The notes beneath the pieces are model-generated. The model was not told the origin of the DNA, searched no databases, and saw only the letters and a list, made by a program, of their open reading frames with translations. The translations under genes and the position numbers were made by a program. A stretch of DNA of 64,000 nt from the NCBI GenBank assembly GCA_030435675.1, contig CM059621.1, positions 16,368,001 to 16,432,000 of the forward strand, in the 5' to 3' direction. Numbering within the stretch: position 1 is the stretch's first letter; every line of letters begins with the position of its first letter. Source of the stretch: Steinernema hermaphroditum (taxonomy: Eukaryota; Nematoda; Chromadorea; Rhabditida; Steinernematidae). Below, in pieces: positions 43,875 through 54,402 of the stretch.

Positions 43875-46800
43875 TCACAGTTTCACCTTCACCACCATCG
43901 TCTCTTCCTGCGGCGCTCCGTCGCTCACCGTGTACAACATGTGGTTCATTCCGAGGCCGGGCACGGCATACGGTATCGCCTCCGGCGGTACAACACTACT
44001 GCCAGTGATGTCACTTTCGGTGCCGTCGTAGAAGGCGACCAGCTTCAGTTTTGGCGCGTGACAGTAGGCGTGACGGAGTTCGATCGCGAAACTGAGGATG
44101 TAGAGTTGGAAGCAGATGGCAAGAAGCCACTCGGAAGTCGTGCCGATCATGTGCTCCAGGTAGCGCTGAAAGTAGTTGGTTACGGTAATGCCGCGTGAAA
44201 TATATAGAAGGGACATGAAAAATAAAAAAAATAAGTTGCCTGCCTTGTCCAGGACGAGCGGAGGGTCCAGACTGACCTAGAAGTGACCTGTTTTCACCAC
44301 CTCAGACCCTTCCAGACCGTTTCCTGTCCCAGAATGTTCACTAGTACAAATCCGCCATAGTAAAACAACCTATTTTCGATTCGGACAACCTTTGGGCGCC
44401 CCTGCTTTAGACTTGCTTCGACTCAGAGTCGATTAGAATCGGTGTCTGGAGACACCCTGATATCAATAGTATGAGTCGATAAAAATCGCCGGATATGTTC
44501 ACTGACAGGAGATTACGCCGGCAAGATTAAGAAAAGCATGAATATAGTGATCACTTTGTTTGCCCGCAGTCCACATCTCTACAAAGAAACCTAGATAGGA
44601 GTCTAAGCCAAGCTTACCCAAGACCGCTTGCAAAGCTCTTTCGTTGAAACATGTGAAGAAGCGATGGTGGTTCTTTGAGGCAAATGCCAAAAATTTTGTG
44701 ATCCCATTCGTTGCCTTTGACACGCGTTTGACATGCAGACGAAAAAAAATTTTAGATCTGATATGACTGCCTTTTCCGAAAGGAGCATAAATGTTTAAAA
44801 ATGTATAGCACCAACGTCGTAGAGAGTAGAAATCAAAGAGTTCCGCTGAAAGCATTTTCAGGAAGTGCTGAAAACAAAAATTGCTTTAAATGTATTAAAG
44901 GGATAAGAAAGAGGGAATGTTCTTCTTTGTTTTTTCCCTCTTTCTTATCTGTGACTATGTTCTTCTTTGTGCATATATGAGACGTCCTGCACGGCGTAAG
45001 CCGTTGATTCGGGAAGATAAATCGTGTAAATCGTGTAAATCGAAAGAGGGAATCCAAAAATTAGAATATAAAAAACCATAATTTTCTCTGTTTGTTTCCG
45101 AAGTGATGTAACAGACTGCAAAAATATACAACGACTATAATTTTTTTCGTGCACATCATCTAGAGGAAAACTTATACGTTCTCTGCCAGAAAGGTAGTTG
45201 GAAGATCGGTGATATTCACTTTTTTCATCACAACTGTCTGAATTCCCTGTATATTAATATATGACATCTGTCAGTCTGAATATTTCACAAAATGAGGAAT
45301 TAATTGCTACTTAATCCCATGATCGTTTCTGTTCCTGTTTTCATCAAAAATACACTTCTTCTGCACTGCAACGATTGCATGTACAGTACCCTTCTTAATG
45401 AATAATGCACCCCTGCCCAAAAATTGGAGCCAAATACGAAATAAACAAAATAAAAGTCACAATATTACGCCGTTGTCCATCACATCGCTTCTCTTCTTTC
45501 GTCGGGTCGAAGTTTCATTTGCTCCTTATCGGATTGGAAACAGGACTGTGCAAAACTCAAAACTCAGAACTTTTTTGACGACCTCAAAACCAAAACTCGA
45601 ACCTCAAAACTTAAAACTTTTTTGATGCCGTCAAAACTCATAACTTAAAGCCACTTGTGACAGAAATACAGTAATGGTTCCTTCGGCAAAGTCTTCCAGA
45701 AAGCCGTTTGACTTTAAAAACAGCAGCTTTCGGAGATTTCGGGCGTCATCGACCTTCGGAGATTGGCCATCGTCGGCGATGCTATGAAGAAGAGCATCTC
45801 GCGCCCGGCATGGACAGTGTTTCAAGGCCGAGTTTTGAGTCGAGTTAAAAGTTGCTAGAGTCGAGTTGCTAAAACCCCAAAACTCAAAACTTGCACAGCC
45901 CTGATTGGAAGACGGCGATTCCATCAGTGCTGCACAGATGGCAAAGATTCTGTCGAAGCGTTGAGGGAGTAGACAGAGAAAAATTATTTTCGATTGAGTT
46001 GGCTACGAAGAGTTTCAGCGAGGCTTCGATTTGACTTGACGGTGCGGGCGATTATTGCCCCAACAGCGACCACGCACTTAATTCATCTCTGAGAGAACAG
46101 TACAGCAAAATGTAAACAAGTATGAACATGCCTATGCAACGACTCTTTCTACCAGTTAAAACGTTTTCGCCACTAAGAACGAAATGCAAGTGTATCATTT
46201 TTTGTTATCACGAGGACAGATTTTATGTGATTCCGTTATAAGAAATCACTCAAAGTTGCCCGAGTGAAGGGGTCGCATTACAGGGTGATCGGAAAGTTCT
46301 GCAACGCGAAAAACACAATTTTTCTCAAACAAAATCATTTTACTTCCAAAAACGAACAATACTAGGTTATTCAGCACGCTTAATTACACATAAAACGTGA
46401 ATTTCATTCAACTTTCCGATCACCCTGTTCGGTATGCAAAAATTTCTAAGTGACAGAAAACAACAATACGTTAACGAAAAATACGTTACGTTAAAATACG
46501 TTTAAGAAGTTAAAATATCAAAAATGTTGCACTTTATCTCGCGTACCCTGCACTATATCCATCACGTACGATATCCAAAAATCATTCACATTAGCTTACC
46601 GGCGACTCAGGAGTCCACTTGTAGAGCTCTCCTTGTTCATCGGGGATGAAATCGTTCGGTTGCTGTCCAAGGATCGGACCGAAGATTATCACTAGCGCTA
46701 TCCTTTAGCATTTCCACATCAAGAACCTATGACTCACTGGAGCAGAAGAACACTGTCGACAACATATTCAGCAGTAGACGACAATGCGATACGATCGGCT

Positions 46801-48520
46801 TTGCGAGCTTCGGATTCATGTTGTAGCTTAGGACGGTCTGTGCCCACGTGTACAGTAATCCACAGCCAAATGCCATGAGAGCGCCGGTGTAGTGCACGAT
46901 GATGACGTTGTTTTCCTGAACACTTTCTACATAAAAAAATACGCCTAAGAGGCAAGGTCCCACCTGGAAATTAGCGACCATGCTGACACCAAAGGCGGAC
47001 GTGTAGCCGATCCAGAGGAGAACGCACGAGATCGTTCGCCATCTCCCCACCTGTTTGAAGCGGTGCCAGTAGAATTCGACAATTTGGCGATGTCGCAAGT
47101 ATACGGTACAGGCCACTGAAGGTGAATGTGTGGCAATCGTATGAGGCAATGTGTGGCTTACGGAAAAGGGCGGCCAAATTGAGAAGTTGACCGAATATAC
47201 AACTTTCGGGCGGGAGTGTGCCGTTGTCACTGAAATAGGGAACCATGATCAGTGGGAGAATGATCGTCTCAGCGCCCAGAAGGTCTGGAAGACCACAGGG
47301 CTAGTAGCTTGCTGACTCTCCGCATAATTTACTGCAGCAAAGTGATTTCTTCAGCTGTAGCAAACTTCGTCCTCAAACTCAAGAATAACAAGCTTGTACA
47401 TCTGGTGACATTACCCATTAACTGACATGACCCAGTAATCCACAGCCAAATGCCACGAGAGCGCCGAGTTTGTCGAGTTTTACCGACCCCCTGTACACAA
47501 TAACAAAAATGCTATTTCTACTATTCTCCACATGAAACAAAGCAGCTATAAGAACTTTCATTCACGCACTGTGTACGTGAACGAACTTCAAAAAACCTAA
47601 TATTTACGCTTGGACGAAGAACGTTTGGCCGTCCAATTCCCCAGATTTGAACCCGCTCGACTTCGCAATCTGGGGGATCTTGGAGCAGAAGGTGTGCGCT
47701 ATCAGGCACAAATCCATCGACTCTCTGAAACGCGCTCTGGAGAAGGCCAAGGGGAAGAAATCACCCCAGAAATGATCGCGGCCATTTTGAAGAACTTCCG
47801 GAAACGTTTGGACGCTTGCATTGCCGCAGAAGGAGGCCATTTTGAATGCGTATCTTGTTTACAATTTTCTGCGCTTTCAAATGATATATAAAACGGCTCG
47901 TTTCATGCATAAAATGAATAGTTGTGGCTATTTTTACGACTTACAGTATTTATGGTACACCCTGTAGGAACTTGACCTCTTAGCTAAATAATCACATTGA
48001 AACTACATAAATACATGGAAGGGCTGTCTGGCTTCTCGGTTTGCAAAAATCAATATGAAACGTCGTCGATGCTGCTACATAGATGAGGTAGCAAAGTGTG
48101 ATGCTTTTAAAATATGTACATCCTAATTAGTAAATAAATGCGAATGCATACGTGCTTCACAAAAATTTTATTGTAATTAAATATAATTCGACTTCTTGAT
48201 GTACGAGACAACATCAATGGTAATATAATTGTGTAAGAATCTTTTTCCAGTTTTAGAGAAAAGGTGCATGTAGTTTACGTTTCTGTATATAACATTTAAC
48301 CTATCGCAGACTCAGGAAAGCGTATACCATCAAGAATACTATCAAAACTCACCTGATATATGGTAGAAACTTTGTTACATGACCCAAGTAGACGGCAATG
48401 AAGTAGCTGAAAATCAACAATTTTTAAATGAATTGCGATGTTCACTTACGAACTGAAAAATGCGGCGCCACTGAACATAAAAGAACAGAGCGGAATGATC
48501 CAAACTTTGTTAAGACCCAT
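43875..48520 (-). CDS. DRAM/TMEM150-family autophagy modulator, six-pass membrane protein
   Basis: DRAM proteins sit in lysosomal membranes and modulate autophagy (family knowledge). Seven exons: 48520-48450, 48406-48353, 47229-47162, 47115-46964, 46915-46738, 46697-46600, 44165-43875; 912 nt, 303 residues. The start MGLNKVWIIPL is followed by YFIAVYLGHVTKFLPYISDNG, the family signature (Y-I-S-D-x-G). Then PPESCIFGQLLNLAALFLA, RWRTISCVLLWIGYTSAF, VHYTGALMAFGCGLLYTW and EHMIGTTSEWLLAICFQLY match the DRAM layout. The soluble C-terminal tail is about 50 residues. Two introns are unusually long (about 1.1 and 2.4 kb) and filled with transposon fragments; the rest are about 40-50 bp. Orthology to DRAM1 versus DRAM2 is unresolved. 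Confidence 0.92.
44919..45041 (+). mobile_element. 5'-truncated retroelement tail in a DRAM intron
   Basis: Flanked by the same 12-bp word GAAAGAGGGAAT at 44907-44918 and 45042-45053. It shares GTGCATATATGAGACGTC and GGCGTAAGCC with the insertion at 62133-62391 and ends in a short tandem tail of AAATCGTGT units. Variable target duplication, 5' truncation and a repeat tail point to target-primed reverse transcription. Confidence 0.75.
45541..45903. mobile_element. hAT-type MITE in a DRAM intron
   Basis: 363 bp with ends CAGGACTGTGCAA and TTGCACAGCCCTG, flanked by ATTGGAAA (45533-45540) and ATTGGAAG (45904-45911), an 8-bp duplication with one change. The interior is rich in AAAACTCAAAACT words near both ends. 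No transposase. Ends differ from those of the hAT elements at 26.2 and 38.0 kb, so a third hAT family. Confidence 0.88.
46281..46427. mobile_element. Tc1/mariner-type MITE in a DRAM intron
   Basis: 147 bp with perfect 18-bp inverted ends CAGGGTGATCGGAAAGTT. The left flank is TTA and the right TTC, so a TA duplication is intact on one side only. AT-rich interior, no coding sequence. Confidence 0.82.
47425..47465 (-). repeat. Partial copy of a DRAM exon inside its own long intron
   Basis: About 35 bp (AGTAATCCACAGCCAAATGC then GAGAGCGCCG) repeat 46852-46885 from exon 5 with one change. The copy has no splice sites for use as an exon. Confidence 0.7.
47606..47966 (+). pseudogene. Tc1/mariner transposase C-terminal relic
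   Basis: The plus strand reads WPSNSPDLNPLDFAIWGILE, the canonical SPDLNP-D-xWG motif around the last catalytic Asp of Tc1/mariner enzymes, then QKVCAIRHKSIDSLKRAL. The homologous end (EITPEMIAAILKNFRKRLDA, EGGHFE) continues in another frame, so it is frameshifted. It ends toward a TACACCCTGTA terminal motif at about 47955. The 5' part of the transposase is absent. It lies in the 1.1-kb DRAM intron. Confidence 0.85.
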
Positions 48521-48589
48521 AGTTGCTGAGCGGAATAGTAATGTAGAATAGTAATATATCGAAGTTTGCGGTTAGCGATTACAAAGTGC

Positions 48590-50273
48590 TAAGCATAATA
48601 TCGATCGAGTTTCGTCGAAGTTGGGGAAATCTGCAGTATAATGGATTTTTGCTACAAAACTGGCACTCATAATCACGGCACGTAGCATAGTTGGCTCGGC
48701 GTGAATGGAACAAAGAGTAGTTACGCATAAGAATGTATTGCATCTGCTGGGAACTGTCTATTGTATCCCTCACGAAACTCTTCCAAAGCTCCCGCCACGA
48801 AAAATTGGCGCGCCATTTCCTGCCATCGGCAGGTTTACAATGGAAATTGGTGATTATCACAGTTTTCTCGCGAGCTGCGCGATTTCGCTAGAATTTCTGA
48901 GCGTAACTTTGTTCAGCGTAACTTTCTGCATCGAATGAACCCGGGTTTGTATCGATCTGAGCGAAATCCACAGAGAAATAAGCTTTACATTAATTTGCCT
49001 TATCAGCATCCCGGGTTTTGGCCCATTTCTGGCATAGGACAGGGAACTTTTAAGCGATTTACACAGAACAGCGAACCAACAAGCATCAAACTATCAACAA
49101 TAACATCAAGCAAGTACAGTTAAGACGACTCAGAGCTCGACTCTGAGTATTCTCCACTTTTGGAATCCGATGGCCGATGATGCAAGCCAGCGAAAGAGGA
49201 ACACCGTAGCTGCATGTGTTTCTCCTCTGCATATGTCCTTATGGTTGATAGTTTGATGCTTGCTGGTTCGCTGTTCTGTGTAAATCACTTAAAAGTTCCC
49301 TGTCCTATGCCAGAAATGGGCCAAAACCCGGGATGTTGATAAGGCAAATTAATGTAAAGCTTATTTCTCTGTGGATTTCGCTCAGATCGATACAAACTTG
49401 GGTTCATTCGATGCAGAAAGTTACGCTGAACAAAGTTACGCTCAGAAATTCTAGCGAAATCGCGCAGCTCGCGAGAAAACTGTGATAATCACCAATTTCC
49501 ATTGTAAACCTGCCGATGGCAGGAAATGGCGCGCCAATTTTTCGTGGCGGGACCTTTCCGAATTTCGGAAGAGTTTCGTGAGCAATACAATATTTAACAA
49601 CCGTGAATTAAGTGATTTAATCAAACAGATCAATGCGCAATAGATTCTGCTGTGAAAAACCAAAAATAACATATTTCCATGGAAAATCGCCGATAGACCC
49701 TCTACGGCACAGTGTAAGAACTAAAACGTGAATTCCAGAAAATACGTAAGAAACGCCTCTGACTACAAAATAGCACTCGAAATGCATAAAGAATACATTG
49801 TTCTTTGAGATGTCAGTACTCCTCGGGTACATGAGGACAAGACGACGCGACAAGAAAACAAGCACCCATATTCCATAGGTCACATTCATCTGTCGTGACG
49901 CAGAAGACGTCATTCAAACGCCCAAACATGGACGGAATGAGAGAGACATCTCGAATATTCGTGAGAGAGGAAGCGCCAAGAAGATAAACAGGATTACACA
50001 ACAGAGAGCAATCCGCCCTGGTAGTATTAAAATTCCGTTACGTAAGCGCTTGGACCAACATCTCTATTTGGCTTGAACCGACAGGATTTTATAATTATTT
50101 ATACAAACACTTTCTCTGGTGTGGTGTCATTTCCAGGAACACGATGAAAGTATACAAATAAGCTATGACATTAAAGTACCCAAAGTCCACATGATAAGGG
50201 GTCGATGATACAAAATTTGAACGTTTCGTACCCAAGAAACATTCTTTACTAATCCAAATTCAAATTCAATGGA
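48590..50273 (+). repeat. Segmental duplication, copy 1 (interrupted by the foldback)
   Basis: 48590-48769 plus 49592-50273 is colinear with 61355-62120 plus 62404-62446. Identity is high across 49740-50273. A minus-strand frame (CNPVYLLGASSLTNIRDVSL) is open in both, then the two copies shift frame relative to each other; it might derive from a membrane receptor exon but I cannot identify it. Confidence 0.85.
48770..49591. mobile_element. 820-bp foldback insertion with arms of about 330 bp
   Basis: The left arm, about 48771-49099, is inverted relative to 49244-49591, over nearly all its length (for example GCGCGCCAATTTTTCGTGGC, CTGCCGATGGCAGGAAATGG, TTGATAGTTTGATGCTTGCT). The 144-bp centre includes CTCAGAGCTCGACTCTGAG. 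Comparison with 61355-61510, which lacks it, shows a clean insertion at TCTATTTA with ATT repeated on both sides. No transposase. Confidence 0.9.
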
Positions 50274-50317
50274 TGGGAACCTAGCAAGCCATGGACAAAA
50301 ATTATATAGTTATGTGC

Positions 50318-50390
50318 TTTCCAACAACCAAAAGTTCAGAAGTGAGTAAAGATGTTTATTCCAGCAGATGAGTCGCCTATTGATGTATTC
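50318..50390 (+). repeat. 75-bp dispersed repeat
   Basis: CTTTCCAACAACCAAAAG, GTAAAGATGTTTATTCCA and GTCGCCTATTGATGTA match 2951-3025 with scattered changes. Confidence 0.65.
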
Positions 50391-50587
50391 GAATGCCTCT
50401 ATTAATTTCAAAAATAAACCAAAAAGTTGCTTGTCACCGTAACATGCTTGAACACGAAAAATAGGAAAAGTTTCATTCGTGTTAAGGATGTGCCCTTGTT
50501 TAGGATAGTAGAGGGAATTAAAGCGCGGTAGAAAAGAAAGAACACGACCCTTATACCACATGAGCGAATTGGCCTACGACCGATTTA

Positions 50588-50795
50588 TAATCTGCAAAAA
50601 TCCAAGGTAGACCGAAAATAAGATGGAGAGACGACTTCGTGAAGACCGTGGGAACTCAGCGTTGGAAAAATGTCGCAAGAACTGAATCTCTTTCAACATG
50701 GTGCAAACGAGGAACCGAATCGTGACTGGCGGACGGACAGAAGCCAAGCGAGGAGAAGAACTGGGCAAAAAGAAGATCCTACATACGATTGATGG
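50588..50795 (+). pseudogene. RTE-like non-LTR retrotransposon, C-terminal ORF relic
   Basis: The plus strand reads GRPKIRWRDDFVKTVGTQRW then KNVARTESLSTWCKRG, the typical GRP-x-RW-DD...W...A-R...W end of RTE/jockey-type reverse transcriptase ORFs. Nothing upstream encodes the polymerase, so it is 5'-truncated. The composite minisatellite element starts right after it. Confidence 0.7.
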
Positions 50796-51551
50796 TTATA
50801 AACCCGGCTGCGCGCGAATTCGCGCCCTCCAGGTACTAAAAGCCAATTAGGAGCTCATGCAAATGGCTGAAGTTGGGGCCAAAAAACTGTAGCCCTGCGG
50901 GCGGAAAGTTTGGTGCTCATGCAAAGGGCTGAATTTGGGGCCAAAAACTGTAGCCCTGCGGGCGGAAAGTTTGGTGCTCATGCAAAGGGCTGAATTTGGG
51001 GCCAAAAACTGTAGCCCTGCGGGCGGAAAGTTTGGTGCTCATGCAAAGGGCTGAATTTGGGGCCAAAAACTGTAGCCCTGCGGGCGGAAAGTTTGGTGCT
51101 CATGCAAAGGGCTGAATTTGGGGCCAAAAACTGTAGCCCTGCGGGCGGAAAGTTTGGTGCTCATGCAAAGGGCTGAATTTGGGGCCAAAAACTGTAGCCC
51201 TGCGGGCGGCAAGACACCATAGCCCTGCGGGCGGCAAGATTGGTGCTCATGCAAATGACTGAAGTTGTCCAAAAATCTACAAAGCTAAAAAATACGCTAA
51301 AAACGGCACAAAAACTGTAAAGAAACGCTGAGCCTTGCGTCACCAGAGATATGGTGGAAGTACAGCGCTATCACTTCAACTGCTTGTGTGGCTCATTGCG
51401 AACGTGCTTCGTTTGTAAGCGGGCGGTGCCGGGTTCGGTTCCCCTCGGGGTGCTTATTTTGTGTGGGTGTTTTCCCCGTGCTCACGGAAAAACACACACA
51501 CACACACAAACAGACCAACGGACCCGTCGGTTCTCCATTTATATATAGGGG
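50796..51551 (+). mobile_element. Composite minisatellite/tRNA-like element, copy 1
   Basis: Starts ATAAACCCGGCTGCGCGCG with a 14-bp palindrome GCGCGAATTCGCGC, then about six 61-bp units (GGGCTGAATTTGGGGCC, CCCTGCGGGCGG, TGCTCATGCAAA). Next comes a tRNA-like block with an A box TGGCTCATTGCG (51389-51400) and B box GGTTCGGTTCC (51432-51442), then a short ACAC run, a CGGACCCGTCGG hairpin, and the end TTTATATATAGGGGA. The second copy at 56885 shares both ends, so the whole composite is the mobile unit. Repetitive frames here are minisatellite translations. Confidence 0.8.
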
Positions 51552-51797
51552 ACTAGATTGTCCCACGGAGATTTAACCTCTTTTCAAAGTTATTTTAATA
51601 ATTTAGACACATTTGCAAAGTTTTATATTTTTTGAATTGGGGAATAACTTGTTTTTAAAAGGATTTTACTATTCACATTAAACGATTCAGATTCTTTAGA
51701 GGGAGTTGGAACTAAATACAGATTTTATCTGTTAAATAGGTGCCTTCAGAGCAGCTCATTTCTCCTATATGTCTTCATATTAACGGTTTGTTATATT

Positions 51798-52985
51798 TAG
51801 AGTTCTCATAGGATCTTCACCAAGGCAGATTCTGGAAGTCTCTGACTCTCATAGGGTCTTCACCAAGGCAGATTCTGGAAGTCTCTAACTCTCATAGGAT
51901 CTTCATGGAGGCAGTCTTCCTATCTTTGGAGTCGCGCCGGGTTTTGTTTTCATTGAGACCTTCAAAGAAGTCAGCTTTCTCCTCTCACTCTCATAGGGTC
52001 TTCAGAGAAGCTGACTTCTTTAGCTGAATTCACAGGAAGTTCTGTGGTTCTCATATGGTCTTTATGGAGGCAGTCTTCCTATCTTTGGAGTCGCGCGGGG
52101 TTTTGTTTTCATTGAGACCTTCAAAGAAGTCAGCTTTCTCCTCTCACTCTCATAGGGTCTTCAGAGAAGCTGACTTCTTTAGCTGAATTCACAGGAAGTT
52201 CTGTGGTTCTCATATGGTCTTTATGGAGGCAGTCTTCCTATCTTTGGAGTCGCGCGGGGTTTTGTTTTCATTGAGACCTTCAAAGAAGTCAGCTTTCTCC
52301 TCTCACTCTCATAGGGTCTTCAGAGAAGCTGACTTCTTTAGCTGAATTCACAGGAAGTTCTGTGGTTCTCATAGAGTCTTTATGGAGGCATTCTTCCTAT
52401 CTTTGGAGTCGCGCCGGGTTTTGTTTTCATTGAGACCTTCAAAGAAGTCAGCTTTCTCCTCTCACTCTCATAGGGTCTTCAGAGAAGCTGACTTCTTTAG
52501 CTGAATTCACAGGAAGTTCTGTGGCTCTCATAGAGTCTTTATGGAGGCATTCTTCCTATCTTTGGAGTCGCGCCGGGTTTTGTTTTCATTGAGACCTTCA
52601 AAGAAGTCAGCTTTCTCCTCTCACTCTCATAGGGTCTTCAGAGAAGCTGACTTCTTTAGCTGAATTCACAGGAAGTTCTGTGGTTCTTATATGGTCTTTA
52701 TGGAGGCAGTCTTCCTATCTTTGGAGTCGCGCCGGGTTTTGTTTTCATTGAGACCTTCAAAGAAGTCAGCTTTCTCCTCTCACTCTCATAGGGTCTTCAG
52801 AGAAGCTGACTTCTTTAGCTGAATTCACAGGAAGTTCTGTGGATCTCATAGAGTCTTTATGGAGGCATTCTTCCTATCTTTGGAGTCGCGCCGGGTTTTG
52901 TTTTCATTGAGACCTTCAAAGAAGTCAGCTTTCTCCTCTCACTCTCATAGGGTCTTCACGGAGACAGATTCTTCGGATGAAGTCG
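51798..52985 (+). repeat. 159-bp satellite array with an internal hairpin
   Basis: TTTGGAGTCGCGC starts at 51925, 52084, 52243, 52402, 52561, 52720 and 52879: seven units at exactly 159 bp with no indels. Units differ by a few substitutions. Each carries AAAGAAGTCAGCTTTCTC and, 24-26 bp on, GAGAAGCTGACTTCTTT, an inverted pair with one bulged base. A partial ~48-bp repeat precedes the array (CTTCACCAAGGCAGATTC). Confidence 0.95.
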
Positions 52986-53039
52986 CACATATTTTTTTAA
53001 AATTGAAGTTTCGATGAGCTAACATCTTTTTATGTGGAA

Positions 53040-53760
53040 GTCGGGCGTGCTTTCCCTTTGAGACACTTGCTTACTTTTGTCTGAACATGTGACATTTCCA
53101 AGTTTGTTTGTCGCATTACGGCTAACGTGCTGACACAACTCAGCACTTCTTAAGATGCGTTTTAGGCACTTTTCAAACACTTGCATGAACGTATGACATT
53201 TACTAAAATTTTGGTCTCACCACGACAAACATGTCTACATAGGTTAATAGTTCATAGGCTTCATTTTAGGCACTTTTCTGGCAGTCGTCTGAACGTATGA
53301 CATTTCCTAAAATTTTGGTCTCGAAACGACGAACATGTTAGCGTAGTCTAATACTTCATAGGTTTCGTTTTAGGCACTTTTTCAACACTTGTTTGAACGT
53401 ATGACATTTCCTAAATTTTTGGTGTCACCACGATAAACATGTCTACGTGGATTAATAGTTCACAGGCTTCATTTTAGGCACTTTTCTGGCAGTCGTCTGA
53501 ACGTGTGACATTTACTAAAATTTTGGTCTCGAAACGACGAACATGTGAGCGTAGTCTAATACTTCATAGGTTTCGTTTTAGGCACTTTTTCAACACTTGT
53601 CTGAACGTATGACATTTCCTAAATTTTTGGTCTCACCACGACAAACGTGTCTTCATAGATTAATACGGCAAAAGAGGCTTATTAGGCACCCTTCTGACAG
53701 TCGGCCGAACCTATGACATTTCCAAAAATTTTTAGTCTCATAAGGACATTTGTCCGAACA
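53040..53760 (+). repeat. 104-bp satellite array with dimeric higher order
   Basis: TGACATTT marks units at 53090, 53194, 53298, 53402, 53506, 53610 and 53714, each 104 bp apart. Central units alternate two types: CTCACCACGACAAACATGTC and CTCGAAACGACGAACATGTK, a 208-bp higher-order period. The last unit is followed by a 48-bp partial one. Confidence 0.92.
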
Positions 53761-53801
53761 TGTGACATTTCCAAAATTTTTGGGTCTTACCACGATTCAT
53801 T

Positions 53802-53839
53802 TTCCAGAAGTTTCGAGAAGTTTCGAGAACATTCTGGAA
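53802..53839. promoter_or_regulatory. Perfect eight-module heat shock element array
   Basis: TTC and GAA triplets alternate every five bases without error: TTC 53802, GAA 53807, TTC 53812, GAA 53817, TTC 53822, GAA 53827, TTC 53832, GAA 53837. This is the HSF1 binding consensus extended to eight modules; three suffice for a trimer. It lies just after the 104-bp satellite and about 185 bp before a TTTATATAGGGG sequence. Function is inferred from the consensus only. Confidence 0.85.
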
Positions 53840-54018
53840 GGGACGAACCTGTGACATTTCCTGTGTTTAAACATGGCCACTTAGCCCATTTTGTATAGGA
53901 TGACAGCGAAAAGACCCGGTGCATTTGATAGAGGTCAATGAGCTCTACAAGATGGCATTAACACCGAAGTCAACGGATTGATTTTGTTTCGGACAGACAG
54001 ACACGCCCGTCCCATCTG

Positions 54019-54402
54019 CTTTATATAGGGGCGGTCGATAAGGTGCAACTTTGTGAATCTTATGATATTGCAAATAAACTCTTAAAATCCAAGTACGTAG
54101 AGCAATATGGCCTTTCAGTTAAAGACTACGAAGAAGATTCCTTTGGGTTAAGGTCAACCAAAGCACAACTCTGCTGTCAATGTGCAAAAATGTCCTTCAT
54201 CCACAAAAACAAAAATAGAACCCAAATTCATCTGAATGATCAGTTTTTTAGAGATTGTGAGTGCTACAAAGCAGGGCTGCACGAAAGTAGCGAAAGTAAC
54301 CTAAAAGCAGGAATCGGAAGAGGTGGTTCGAGTCATCTTCGAAAATTCAGGAGATACAATAAAGAAAAGAAAACTGTGAGCCAAGCCAGTGTAGTCGGAT
54401 AA
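54019..54402 (+). other. TATA-like box followed by an unrecognised 119-codon frame
   Basis: CTTTATATAGGGG at about 54019-54031 resembles a TATA box and also the 3' ends of the composite elements. A frame is open from 54043 to a TAA at 54400-54402, reading CESYDIANKLLKSKYVEQYG and later CCQCAKMSFIHKNKNRTQ. It has no ATG until codon 49 and no recognisable domain. It may be a cargo or transposon frame downstream of the heat-shock motif; low certainty. Confidence 0.3.

Noticed and set aside
46921..46963. Uninterrupted DRAM frame through VGPCLLGVFFYVESVQ
   Set aside because: Family alignment needs ANFQ joined to ENN; a GTGGGA...GTTCAG 48-bp intron, divisible by three, explains why the frame stays open.
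47229..47291. VPYFSDNG as the exon start of the DRAM gene with an upstream AC-CTT-CTG extension
   Set aside because: The conserved YIS-DNG signature is completed by exon 2 at 48406-48353 spliced to TTTCAG|TGAC at 47229, so the VPYF reading is intron sequence.
50900..51340. Repetitive ORFs such as CMSTKLSARRATVFGPKFS on the minus strand (also at 56940-57356)
   Set aside because: They are translations of the 61-bp minisatellite in the composite element; length not divisible by three makes the frame rotate between units.
50796..51551. Firm assignment of the composite element to Helitrons
   Set aside because: One terminus starts TC in reverse orientation and a palindrome lies near the other, but no CTRR end or A/T insertion rule can be shown from two copies.
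51898..53760. A CRISPR array, because of regular direct repeats
   Set aside because: Units are contiguous with no unique spacers, and the genome is eukaryotic.
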